Positions 1-13,800 of a DNA stretch of 64,000 nucleotides are shown piece by piece. Where the stretch lies: positions 2,542,001-2,606,000 of the forward strand of contig JARFIW010001369.1 of assembly GCA_036346225.1 (NCBI GenBank), given 5' to 3'. The stretch comes from Platerodrilus igneus (taxonomy: Eukaryota; Arthropoda; Insecta; Coleoptera; Lycidae). A program made the position numbers and the translations under genes. Every line of letters begins with the position of its first letter. Positions within the stretch are counted from its first letter, which is position 1. The notes under the pieces were generated by a model that had not been told where the DNA came from, made no database searches, and was given only the letters and a program-made list of their open reading frames with translations.

Positions 1-19
1 ATTCAAACATCATATATAA

Positions 20-1650
20 AAAGGTTGTTGTGTTAAGTGAATTAACCCGTAACACGTATTTGTCAATCATGGTAACCAGTTTCCATTTCTTATGCTCAAT
101 AAATTTACCATATTTTGTTTAAAAGCAAAAGTAATTCCCTTTGCTTCTTGCACTGAGCTTGAGCAGATTATAAATTAAATTGTAGGCTTAGAATGATGTA
201 ATGTATAAAAATATGTTAAGATTCCCTGAGCGATTTGCATCACTCGAGGGATTTTTTATTGTTCTCGGGGAAATGATGTAAACCTTTATTGGACCTCAAA
301 CTAATTTTGCCAGAAATTAACCTGGACACTTTAGCATCGGGACTCGACTAGAGCAGTTGTGTTTTGGTCAGAGTACTGTTTAGTGCATGTTTTTTATGTA
401 GTGACCTAATTATTACCTCCGCCTGTCTTTACCTTATTCTTTTAGGGCACTACTAAAATTGAAAGATCCATGTGACAAATATTTGATGAGAATCTGGACC
501 ACGGTTCCCTGAGAACTCAGCAAAAATATAAGTAAAAACTTGTTATAACCATGATATAGTAACTGGCATGCCTAAATCATAAAATTTATTATGTAAGGTT
601 AATGGATGTTTAACGTGTAGTAGTTGACAGCCAAACAGGGGTCGCAATAATTTTTGTCTGTTGAGTGAAAGTTAAGTCATTCAATGTATTTTTACTCAAT
701 TCTTCCGTTGTTATAGATTGCATTTCAATTAATCATCTATCAAACTGGTCAGGAATACCTAAGTAGACAAATATTCATATATATTTTCAGTACTAATTTC
801 GTATACCATAATCTGTAAGAATTTGTAAATTTAAAAGAAGTATTTATCTTCAAACTGATTCATTTACTGTATATAAACAGCTGGTCCTTTGAGTTTAATA
901 ATTATTTTAATTTTAATTCAAGTTCACAGACAAAATCAACTCATGATACACTGATACACTGTTTCATGAACATTTTTCAATATATGTCAATTCTCTAATA
1001 TAATTCTATTATTTCACAAAGTACTGCTATGCTTTTTATCATCATAAGCTTTATTACAAAAGCTAGGTATGGGGGATTTCCAATCCGAAATTGGAAGAAT
1101 ATTTCCCATCATAATTTGTTATGTACTATGTGGTTTAACTCGTAACATGCCTTTCAATTATTGAGTAACCAGTTTGTACTTTTTATATTCATTTAATATG
1201 TTTTGTCTAAAAGTTAAAGAGATCCCCTTTTTCCTGAATCCGACCCTGTTAAGTTTATAAGATATTAATTACAATGTAAAATGTTTTAATAAGCATAAAT
1301 ACACAAAGATACTGTCTCAGGGATTTTTGTATTGCATTAGGGATAACGTGAAATGTATTGTACATCGAACTGTTTCTGCCAGGAATTGCAGACCTAACTT
1401 TAGTACCGGAATTCAACTAAAGTAATTGTATTTTGGTCAGTGTGCCGTTTATAGTGCAAGTTTTTCGATGCAGCGACCTAATTATTGTCCTCGCCTCTCT
1501 TTACTTTATCCTTTTAAGGCACTACTATAATTGGAAGATCTCTGTGACAAAAAGCTGCTGAAACCCATTGCTGGCTCTCTGAGAACTGGACTCCGTTGCC
1601 GGAGAATGAAAGTGTAATTGAAAACCTTTAATAATCTTGGTAAGAAAAAA
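20..1650. repeat. two diverged direct copies of a ~530-bp noncoding segment
   Basis: The stretch at about 20-560 resembles the stretch at about 1120-1640 in the same order. Shared blocks include ACCCGTAACA/ACTCGTAACA, GGTAACCAGTTT/GAGTAACCAGTTT, TTTTGGTCAG, GACCTAATTATT and CTGAGAACT. Divergence is heavy, roughly a quarter of positions by eye, with many indels. No coding frame or family motif was seen. It lies downstream of, or in a 3' intron of, taiman. Confidence 0.6.
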
Positions 1651-4116
1651 TTTATTATAAGGTTAAGGAGTTATTTAGGGTATAGCAAATTTAGCTAGAA
1701 TAAGTAGGGTACAAATGCATTGTAAATGTGTGATTTGGGATCCCTAAACTGTAAGTGAAGTACTTATAATTTATTACATGTATTTTGTCAAATAGACGTT
1801 TTCACATGCTTCTAAGAATGTGTGGTCATTGCCAAAACCTATAAAAACGTTCAACAATATGTTTTAAAAGTTCATGTGAATGGATTCCATGATCGTGGCA
1901 GATTATCTTGGGTTACATGACTGAACAGATGTAGTGAAAGTGAGTGCGGCGATGCAGTATCATTATCCTTTTCTAAATACTTATCTGTTCCATAAGACAA
2001 GGTCTAGTATTTTGGGCCTGCTTCAACTACCTACATAATTAAAGCTAAGCCGTTTCGTTGTGTTATTTATAATGAGTTAATATATTTGTGAAAAATATGT
2101 GTAATACTATGCTCTCAAGTATTGTCCAAATGGTTATCAAACAAGGGATATAGCATATGGATTTGTATAACTGAATGACTTATGCACTCATTGAAAACAT
2201 GATTCTAAAGTTTCATGTGAGTGAGGGAAGCTCGCTCTCGTATAATTGCAAATATTATGCTAGTGAAAAATGCTTCATTAATAATTTAACAAGATAGTAT
2301 TGCACTTCCTATGACAATGCCATGTGAATACTATCCTCACTCCGTTAACCGAATAAGAAAAAACTTCAAAACAACCACAATCCATTCTTACAGTTAATAC
2401 TCACTGCATTTTACAATTTACCCAAGATAACTTTTAATATTAGCTTATGCGTGCATCACTGTCACGTATTTTGTTCCAATATTGCGTCTAAAATTGAGTT
2501 ATTACATAAAAGTTACTAAAATAAAAACTCCCGTCCCATAGCAATTAGGTATTATATTTTAGATAGCATAAAAACATTTGTATAATTTCAGAACCATCTT
2601 GTAACAATCAGTTTTAATTTATCAAAACTTATACTATGTTAAACTACTCGTGCTTAATGACCTACAAATCATGCAATGAAATTAGGCAACTTTCCTTAGT
2701 TAAGGATAAAAAAGGTATAAATTAATTGATGACATAACCATTATCGATATAACTCAACTATATGTAAAAATAAGATTTATATCTGCAACCATTTGGTATA
2801 CATTTTATAATAATTAAAACTTGATTTGTGCCAATTAATTAATTAATAGAAAAAATTCATGTATTTGCTAAATAAATTATTGTGGTACCTAGTGGTTAGT
2901 GGGTGTATCAATATTTTGATAATAAATTAATATCATTCTTAATCAATAAACAAATTAATAAAAGATACAAGGCTTTCATCGAAATGTTAAGAGAAAAATT
3001 GATTAAAAGTGTCATTTATTTATAGTGGCCGTGTTTCAAAATCGACAAACATAACTCGTCACTGTTGTTTGAAATGATCTTTTTCTATTACTTAATAAAG
3101 GACTACAGAAGAAAAGATGTAATAGTGGTACCGATATGAAGTCATACAACAATAATTTTGAGAAGAAAACATTATAATTTTGAAGGCATAAAAACTTTTA
3201 ACATGAAAAACCAGTTAGCTAGAAAGTCTTAAGAAAACGCTATAAGTTTGAAGGTATACAAAAATTTAACATGTAAAACGTGTTAGCTAGAAAGAATCTG
3301 TATAAGAAAATACTTTGTTTTTGATATTATTTTTTTTTAAAATAATCAAGGTATATCATTTTTTCTTTCATACGTTGAACCACAACAATTTATCAACTCG
3401 TACATGACTATTACAGATTTTGATGTTCAAAGTAAATTGAATATAATTATTTAATACAGAATCCAAACCTATATTGTAGTATGCAAAACTCGTAAAAAAT
3501 TTAACTGTCGCTAATGATTTTAATAATGGAACTAACTCTGGTTCATCATTATTTTATTGGAGCTTAAAGAATTTAGTTTATAGCAATACCTTTTAAATCA
3601 ATAACAATAACGTGGTTTCTCTTTAATAAAAAGTTTTGGCTAAATTCACCATGGTATATTTGACAAATTGGCTATGACGCCTTCAATCTTAACAAAAATT
3701 TTAACTCATCAAACTTAATATAATAATTTTCTTGAACTTAAAAAATTATCAACTTACAAATACTTCACAAAAAAATATAGTTTGTTAATGGTTATAACAT
3801 CAATGTATTTTCTAATAATTATTTACAATTAATAAAATACATAATGTAAAGGCGAAACGAAACATAACAAGCAATAAATGAACAACATTCAATGATAACA
3901 ATAATAAAAGGATTTGATAGGGTATTTAATAGGTAAACATCAAAGGTAAGGGCTCCCCAGTGGTTTTAGCACAGCCATGAGGCGAGCACATGTAATGTAT
4001 GATATGAGTATTGTTAGACACAGGGCATGTGCCGATATAAGGAATATGCGAGTGCTGGTGAAATGACAAAATTCAAATCCTAGAGTGGGAAATCATTTTG
4101 TAAACAAATCTCCAAT
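1651..4116. other. AT-rich noncoding stretch left of taiman
   Basis: No open frame or family motif was found. It may contain the taiman 3' intron, last exon or 3' UTR if the donor at 4178 is used. The only internal structure noticed is an imperfect tandem duplication of about 65 bp (3178-3240 and 3248-3305), sharing TTGAAGG-T and GTTAGCTAGAAAG. Confidence 0.5.
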
Positions 4117-4358
4117 CTAGGAATTGACAAAGTGTGGACTGATTGATTGATGTGCCCCTGATGTAGCCGTTAACTTACCGGCTTGATGGTGTGGGGGTGC
4201 ACGACCCCTGTCTGCGCCATTGTACACCAACTGTAAACCCGTTTGATCGTAACAGTACTGGGAGTCTTGTTGGTACATCATAGGGTGGTGGGTAGGAATG
4301 GAGGGATATGGATGTGTAGGGTGCTCCCTGCCGTATGGCCGGGGGGATCCCAGGCCAC
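4117..4358 (-). CDS. tai: taiman last recognised exon (internal 4179-4358 or terminal to 4117)
   Basis: The acceptor TGTGTTACAG|GTGGCC takes phase 1 from the upstream exon, so the joint reads LPG-GLGSPRPYGREH. The peptide continues with His/Pro-rich residues and then MYQQDSQYCYDQTGLQLVYNGADRG, a plausible conserved C-terminal block. At 4178 there is a near-perfect donor (CAAGCCG|GTAAGTT, phase 1). If it is used, the exon is 180 bp and the true C-terminus lies further left, where I could not identify it. If it is skipped, 20 more residues lead to a TAG at 4117-4119. Both ends may exist as isoforms. Confidence 0.7.
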
Positions 4359-7300
4359 CTGTAACACACGCCCTCACTCAGAAAAGGAGTCTAACTATAA
4401 ATATTCTACATAATGCAAAATATTGATACATTTTCAGTCACCTATTAATAACTAATAATTGAAAATTTTACTAATCATGCTTAAAAATTACCAAAACCGC
4501 TACAAATGCATGGCCTACTAATTGCAAAAATTCAAACCATGCCGAAAAAGAGATTAAAATCGAAATAAAATTAATAACCTCAACCAAATTGGTGTTAAAT
4601 TTTAAAACTTTTAAAACTGCGAGAAAACTTCCAAACCACTTTTGATAGTAAATGACTTCAAATTTTGCAGAAAATAATGTGCAAATAAAATTACATACCT
4701 GGCAGTTGTGTTGTGGCGGTTGGTGCACTATTAGTTCGCTGCAACCTCAGGTACTGAGTTTGATTAAAGGCAGAATTAGGTGAAGCAGGTGGAGCAAATG
4801 CATCTGTAGGATAAGGTGACTGCCTAGTAGTTGATGCCACACTACCAGGACTACCTATCGTTCGTTGCTGTTGTTGTGTCGTTCTTTGTATAGGATAATT
4901 TCTACCATTAGGTGCAGATACATAATTGCCCTGCAATTAAAACAAAAGAAATAGTATTTTGTAATAAATAGTATTTCTGTGAGATTCGCATATACTAAAT
5001 GACTAAATTACCATGGTTGGTCCATTGACGAGATGGTTTAAATATTGATAGTTATTCATGTCAACATTTAAAGCGTACAACATATCTCAAAGACTTTATT
5101 TTTATTATATGATTATAGGGGGAAATAATGCATGTTGTATTGAAGTATATGGTATTTATAAAGTTTTAATGTCGATGTTAGTACAGGTATTTGTTCTGCT
5201 GCTAATGCTTCTGAATCTGTTGTTTTGTCTGTGTTGGAGAGTTTTAAAGCATTTGCAACCATTAAACCTTTAAAATTCTTTATTCTTTAGCTTTCACATA
5301 CCTGTATCTGTTTTCCTCGGTTATATACAACCCTCGGTGCATCATTGAACAATAATCATCAGTCTAGGGGAAGATTTTGAAACCGGAGTGTGTGAAAGTT
5401 TCGACGCGTGCTTACGGTATTATCACAGCTTTGTGTGGACAATATTGTGCAGTCATTCATTCATACACTCCATTATTAACATTTTTTATGGAATACTTCA
5501 TGACCTATGGAATTGTCATAGCAGAAGATAGCACAGTAAGTGCTAATATTAATTTATTACTTGCTGTATATCACTCGGTCCGTGTTGAATAAAAACAAAA
5601 CTGTCACAAATGGAATAAAAATTGAAACAAAGAACACACGTTCTTATATATAAAGCAAATAGACTGAACTGTGTTATGGAGAATCATACACTTCAGACTG
5701 ACTGATGGCACAATAAAATTATAATTAATCTTCATTTTCTATGCACTTACCTACTGTTATAAAATCCCTAGTGAAATTGTCGAGTTTCTCCAATTATCCA
5801 ATGATTTGGAATACAATGGTTAATGTTACAGATACACATCTGCACTTTTACTTGCAGAAACTTCACTGTCACGGAAGATAGAAACCTTCTTCAGTAGCCG
5901 AGAGATATGTTAAAAATTCCGTTAAAAGTAAAATTAACATTTGGAATAGTATTTTCACTAGGAGCTAAAGAAGTGATGTCCAAACTGCAGTATATAACTT
6001 ACTGAATAATAATATAAAGATCATTGACAACAGCTTGCAGGAAAATATTTCAGACATAATTAGTGACCAAAATGAAGCTACATTAACCCTCTCTGCAGCA
6101 TCCAGATCGGTAATAACCATAAATCGTTCATCTAAGGTTACAAATCACACAATAAATATACATAATCAAAGTGGCAACGGTAATTAATTTGTAATTATTA
6201 TTAACATGTGTAACTTATTTTTATAATTATTAAATCGAAAATTCTGTTGCAGATGTTAGATTTGCTCTTTTTGTCTCTGGAATAATTTAATATTTGTTTC
6301 GGGAAAGGTATCATTTTTGGCCTTGCCAGTGTAATGACTTCGGCCATTAAACTCTGATGCGGCCAAAAATTTGTATCTTTTCATCCTTGGTGAATAAATA
6401 ACTATTTGTTAATGTACTTCAAAATAACCACGTAGTGTCAAAATTATGATATTTCGAGTCAATGAGAACATATTTATTAATTTGACTGAAGGAAATAAGT
6501 GAACTACAATTTAACAAATAACTACGAATTATGATTCCTACTACTACTAAATAAAACACTATGAGTTCTTACCGTAAGTTGTGCATTGAGCATTGGATTC
6601 TGTTGTTGCTGTACACTAAGCCTAGGTTGAGTTGTTTGTTGCCAATTCGTATTCTGTGTATTATTTTGAGAATATCCTTGTCTAGGTGATAACTGTTGAC
6701 TAAATGGTGGATGTGGTGACAAACTAGTTCCTTGCTGCTGAAAATTACTACTTGTCGTTTGAGGTGTGAAATTTGTTTGCTGTCCAATAGGCGATGCTAA
6801 CTGTGAGTGTGGTGAAAATGGTTGTTGATTATTTAACCTTTGATTTTGTTGATTAATTTGTCCACCAAATGTTGGCGATAACTGCGATTCAGGCACACTA
6901 GCAGAACGTTGTAAAGAAACATTTGGTGCAACAGTATTATTCAAAAGACTATCTATATTTTGAATTCCTGGATTTAATTCTGCTGCAGCATTGGACGGTA
7001 TTAACAATTGTTGTTGCTGCTGCTGTTGAAGCAAACGTCTTTTATGTTCTTGTTGTTGTTGAATTTGGATCTTTCGCTGATGTTGTTGCTGCTGTTGTAA
7101 AAGTATTTGCTGTTGTTGATTTGATACTGTACCACCTGCCATTGCATACTGAGGAGCATTTGCTCGCACCACAGCTCTTTGTATACTAAATCCAGTTCGA
7201 GGGTAATTTGGAGGAGGTGGTTGAAAACCAGCAGGTTGATTAGATTGCGTCGTCATCTTAAAATAATACATTAAATATTACTAAAACTATATATAAACTT

Positions 7301-10300
7301 ACCACTGCTGATGAATAAGCAGGAGGTGTTGCTGGTAATGTTATAGTAGGTGAAGAAGGACTTTTACTCACAGCCGATTCACACTGCATAAGTGACTTTT
7401 GTATTATATTTATGGCCATTTTTTCACTCAAGGCTTCCCTTTGTTGGAGATTATTGTTATTCTGAGCTTCCATAGATTCCAATAAAGCTAAGAGATCCAC
7501 ATTATTAGTCATAACAACGTCTGGTGCTATATCAATCACTTCATCTAAAATATCAGAAAGTAAAGGATCTGAATATGACTGCAAATTATCCCATTCTGAA
7601 ATAGGTTGCGAAACAGGAACAAAAGCAGCATCAACTTGGTTAAATTGTCGATTTTGATTACCTCCAGGTGCTAATATTTGATTGAGATAGTTGGTAGGTG
7701 GCCTACCAGGACCAGGCATTCGTTGCGCTGTCCTAGTATTTGCAATTATATTAGACTGTAAACTCGGTGTTACCCTAGTCGATAAAGTACTTGTTTTATT
7801 GAAATCTGATACCTTAGGTAAAATATCTTGTGGGGTTGCAGATATAACACTAGCAGGTACAGGTGGTATAGGTAGGTGATTATTGGCAGGTTGTTTTGCT
7901 AATAATGATGCTAACATTTTATTGCGCTCACACAATTTACTACCCGAAGTAACACCTGAAGAAGATACAACTTCGGCGGGCCGCTTTGATGGGTGCTCGT
8001 CCCTATCATCACTCAGTCGCTTCCTAGCACGGCCTGGTTCACTTGGTGGAGATGGCGAATTAGTAAACCCTAAACTGCGTAATAAAGGATCATCATGTTG
8101 AGGATCTGTTTTTGGTTGCTCGTCGTCTTTCAATAATTGTGATAAAAGTTCGTTTTGATTCTTAATACCTGCTCTAGCTTCGAGATCATCATCGTCATTT
8201 TTTTCGTTGAGTAACTGAAAAAGTTAAATGAATTAAAAACAAACAAAACAGAAAAAATCAGAAACACTTTTTTACGTGGCTTTTTATTATTTAAAGGAAA
8301 AAATTAACACCACCTATGTCAACATTTTCATGTCGCTTTAACAAAATAAAACTAAATAAACATCTCCATATACAAATTTTATAACTAAAAGACACAATAT
8401 TTCATTCATCACTGGTAGGTATCGAAAAGTACTGCTTTCGACCAGCCGTTCGAAAAATGGTACATTGGTGTCTGAAAATTTGTCTATGGTGCCTAAAAAC
8501 TAGTAAAATCGACTTTCTGACTTTTAAACGTCACAATAAAAAAATAATTAGCATGTAGTATTTCTTATTTGTCTCAATTTATTCGTCATATTTCAATAAA
8601 TGCTTTTACGCCGAGAGCATTAGTTTCATAGCATAAACTAACCATTTTATTAAAGTGTTCAATGTAGAAAAACAGATGTTCGAAAACCGGTTTGGCCACC
8701 CTATCACGTCTGCAGATTGCTTCAATTGCTGCAACGAATTCCGAAAATAGTAATAGAAACACAAAATGCTTATAGGTTTATCTTTTGATAAAGTATTGAA
8801 TGTTCGCTGTGTTTCAATCATCCTTTACGAAAAATAAATTCAGTTAACATTCAAATTTACCACGTCGGTTCAGCGACTTTTTAAATTGTAGCTAATTATC
8901 TCCTATCACATGTCACCTCGTTTTTCTAAATTTATATGTGGCAATATATATTATTGATTTTTTTATAAGTTACAATATAAGTTGCAATGAAACATGCTAA
9001 AACGGCATAAAAATGTTAACCTCGTATAGTGTTTTTAATAATAATAACTGTTTCTAACAGTAACATAACCTATAATATTCATGTATAGTTTATCTATGAG
9101 GTTGTGGAGTGTATCTTTATTTACCCTCAATAAATCCGCCTATTTAGCAATTACCTAATGTGTGTATATCACTTTTATGGACGTGCTATTTACAAAAATT
9201 GATTCATAATAGAATCATAAGCCATAATTATTTGTGTAGTTCATATTGCTAAAACCAGTAGAATCTTCTGAGGTGTGTGCTAAGTTATATGTGTCTTTTA
9301 ATAATATTATCTGTGTGTAACAGTATCCTAACCTGAAATACTTCACATCTGTATACTTTGTTTATGAGGTTGTGAGGGTGCAATTTTGTTTTATCATAGA
9401 TGTGCTCAATAGAAACATGTCTTTCCATTACTAAATCAATGGCATCACATTAAATAAAATTTCAACAAAATGCAGATTTAAATTGTGACATGCCAATACT
9501 AAAAAATTAACAAAAAGTGGGTCGAAATTGTGACAACTATATTTTTTTCTAGCGATGCCACGAAAATATGTGAGAAAGCCTATAACGTGCCACCATAGAA
9601 ATTATACAGAATCAACATTGCAAGAAACCCTCTGTAATAGGAGAGCAAAAAGTATAAGCATACTAAATGCTGCAGAAAGATAAGAACAAAAAGACGATTA
9701 TGCAAATATTTAGGTAATTTATTTTTTACAGATATGGGATTCATCTCAAAATTTTCTTTTTAAATTTTCAGGGTCTTCCAGCCGGTGGCCAAACCGCATT
9801 AAACATGGAAGAAGAGCAATCAATCATTATCCACATAATTGCTGTATCAACATACGGTTCCCCTGTAGTTGCTCATAACTTATGGTTTATAGTATAGGCC
9901 TATTTCGATGTAAGGGGGCAAAAGAGTTAAGCGTTTTAAAAATAATTTTCCAGGAAAATCATGGGTTACTTCATTTCTAGTTAGACAGAAAAATATATTG
10001 GTTAATCAAATAGCTCGAAATACTAGCATTTCAAGAGCTGCAATCGATTCTGAAACTATAAATTCATATTTTAATTATTGGGAACAAATGTTAGAAAATG
10101 TAGTTCCATCAAATGTATGAAACTACGACGAAGCACTAAGTACCTAGAGCAAATCTGAAATGCCTCCAAGACTTTCACATCAATAATACTTGCAGGAAAT
10201 GCAGTAGGTGACATTGCACCCATAATGTTGTATATAAGTCTAAAAAATTGTTACGTGCCAAAAATTTTGGCACTAAACATTCATATAGTTTTAATATGCG

Positions 10301-10757
10301 GGAATTTCGCGCCATAAATTTAAAAGACTGGTTGCGCGTATTTCCGTTACTTCAGAAGTGCGTTGCACGAATTTCGCGCCAACGCGTGTGGGGGAAGAAA
10401 AAAAGTGGGGAATTTCCGCAAGAAGCTTAAGGACTTGCCTCGGAAACGCCAAGAAGAGCAGTTGGTCTGGTATCGTATCGTATCTTTGTATTATGTAGAT
10501 TCCCTTTGCCTTTTTGATTATCGTTCCCCCAAACCCGTTCCTTATCGTTCCCTACATAGAAAGAAGATAAGCAAATTTGGACGCAACCTGGCCTAACAGC
10601 AGCCCACGACCCGAGAACCATCATGAAATAATCCTGAAGGGAGCCCCGCAGCCGCCATTATGAAATAATCCTGAAGGAAGCCACGAGCCGCCATCAGGAA
10701 GTAATTCCGTAGGAAGCTTTACCTATTCACGTGAGTACCCCTTAGAGGACTTGTACA

Positions 10758-10809
<52 letters not shown>

Positions 10810-13800
10810 GAAATATGTATTGTAATAATTTGCATATTGTGTGACGTCATTGACAAATGGGCGTGCTAATTTCCATCTTATGTAATTTCGTTACCAACTG
10901 TCTTTTGTGTCGCTTGTGCGGCGTTTACGGCAATATAATAAAATATGGCAAACTTGGACGGAAAATGGCCCTGATAACATCCGGTACAATAGGACAAAAT
11001 CTGGCTGGTTTGAATACTAGTGTTTTGAGGACTGGTTTGTTAACTTAATTCTACCTATATTTTAAAAACAGCAACGTAACAAAATACTAATTTGCGATAA
11101 TTTAAGTTCGCACTTAAATCAGAAAATAGTACATCAGTGCAATGCTAATAATATATCTTTTATAGGATTACTACCTGTGACGTTCCTTAGACCTACTTAT
11201 AATCAAATTTCATTTTAATAGTTTCTATATTAGTAATTTCCACAAATAGGATTAGATTATTCCCTTTAAGAAATATACTTTTTAGGTTACTACAAATTTT
11301 ATCTAAAGTAAAATTATTCTGTATCGTATATAATCCGTATTGAAAGGTCGTCATAAGCATATGTCAGTTTTTAAAGGTTAGAGATGATATCATCATTGTA
11401 ATTAGTATATGAGGTATGTTCATTATATATGTTTAATTCATCTGTCCAAAGTTTGCCGATGATGTTTTGAATGCTTTTAAGAAGGATAGATCCATTTTTC
11501 ATAGCACACTTCGTACATAACATCCAAACCATCAACATACCGTTTTGGTAGGTCAATTAAATTTGACTAGAGTTTATCGAACAAGGCTGAGAAGTAGTCT
11601 TATTATGTTGGGATAATGCCCTGCCAAGTGGGTCAGTTTCGAGATCTTGCAACAACAAATTCTGTTTAAAATTCTCCAAATCGAACAGTAACTTATGTCT
11701 AATGCCGCACTTAGACGACGGGTACTTATTTTCACTTTTGGAATGAAATGAACCGTTCTCGCCTAAACGGTTGTACAGGTTTCGAAACAGTTTATGATTC
11801 GGTTGTCTTCTTTGGGGGTATAACAGGCTATACCCCAAAACACATCATATCTCTCATCTCACTATTGCTAAAGCCACTATGATGCGGCATTTTTTAAATG
11901 TTTTAGTGGAAAACATTTCAAGCAGAAGGTTAAAGAAAACACTTACTGAGTTGATACTTAAATACCTTCATTGACTCATTAAATCAAAACTATGACAGTC
12001 CATAATGACGACTGTCAGACAGTAAAATAAGCCTACTAAAATATTATTATTTTCGGCATGACATCCCACTAGATTTTAACCAATTTGAATTAAACGTTTT
12101 TTTCTTTAAAACAGATTGGAATATCAAAGAAAGATAGATAGGCATACGTTTTTTTATGTAAAAAGAGTTGCTTTTTCAGATTTCAAAATCAGTTATATGC
12201 TAGATGTAGAGAGTAAAAAGTTATGGTAATTAATCATAAAAAAAAGATTGTAAATAGTGTAGGCGATTATTATTGAATTACCCAGAATAAGGATTTTGGT
12301 TGTCTGTTGGCAACACTAGAACAGGGATAGAGAGAAATTATGTGATTTGATGTGAGTGCAGATGCATGCCATGCTTTTATTATTTATGCTAGCATGAAAG
12401 CAGCACTAATTATTTTATGTTATGTTCTTATTTTATATATTTGGTAAAATAAACGGCTTCAATTGAATATATGTGTTATGTATTTACAACTCTTTCGTTA
12501 AATAAGAATTGGATTGCTACAATGTCGAGTGTGGGTTAGGATTAACCCAGCGTCAAGGTACAACGGAAGTGAACAACAACTACTTTTCTACAAAAATACA
12601 AGATAGCGTCTTTAATGCAAATGAATTCAAGGCATTCGTGAGTTCTCATAACTAGCCTTTGACATAAAACAGTAGTAATAACAAAGTTATGCAACTAATG
12701 TCAACTATAAATGCCTTAGTGCATTAGAACACGCAAATGTTACAATTGTTCGAGTTAATCAAAACAAGCAATCATACTCTAATAATTCCGGAAATGATAC
12801 ACTAAGTTTTAACATAATACCTGATCATTCAAAAAGTATTGATCGCTATGATTGAGAAAAGGTGCTGAAGTAGCAAGCACTTGGTTACAACAGGTAGTGT
12901 ACAGCTAATTTACACAGATGGCCTGATGCTTTTATCTTTCAAACGGCAAAAAGTCACCTTGATAGTGCTGCTAAATATTGGTTTATGGGACGTAGCAATG
13001 AAATAACCAGTCGGTCTTTATTTAAAAGTGCATTACGAAGACATTTATTTGCAGTGTAAGACTGAATTATGGTGAAACATGCAAATCCTAATGAAAACTT
13101 AAGCATATATTTTCATTCAAAAGTAGCCCAGTATACACGATTGATTTGTCATTCGATGAAATTAAACAACAAGTAGTCACAGGATTATGGTCCAAAGAAT
13201 TAAGCAATTTTATAATCGCAAGAAGTCATTATGATGAAGACATCTTATTTCAGGATGTTGTTTCTTATGAAAGAATTGTAAATGCGAGAAAAGAAAAGAT
13301 AAAGGCTGTAAAAAATACACGTTTCAAGAGTCCTAAACCTGATGTTAAATTTAAACGGAAAATTGGAAAGCCCTGCCCCAGATAACAAACGGGGAAGAGT
13401 TTTAATTCATTGTTACAACTGTAGTATCACCGATCACACTGCATCTAATTGCAAAATGCCTGTTCGTGCAGAGGTTCATGTTATCATTGCGGGTCACGGG
13501 AACATATGAAAAAGGATTTTCCTAAGTTAGCTTCGGAGCAACATGGTTTAACAAAGGACAACACATTGTCGATTGAGTCAGAACTACAGAAGGGATACAT
13601 GGTGCCATTACATTTATGTAAAGATAAGTACCACATATTTATAGACAGTATTTTGGATTCGGATAGCCCGATATCCCTAATTTGTTATGATTTAGTTAAG
13701 CATCTTAAATTTGATGATACCAACGTACCCTCTAAGAGATATGAAGGCATGAATAAAACAAAATTAGAGATATTAAGTGCGATTCATTTTAAAGTTACTG

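Noticed and set aside
5340..6190. Possible retroviral-type envelope remnant
   Set aside because: A weak heptad-like stretch near 6000-6180 only; frames are broken and no diagnostic motif such as a furin site or fusion peptide is visible.
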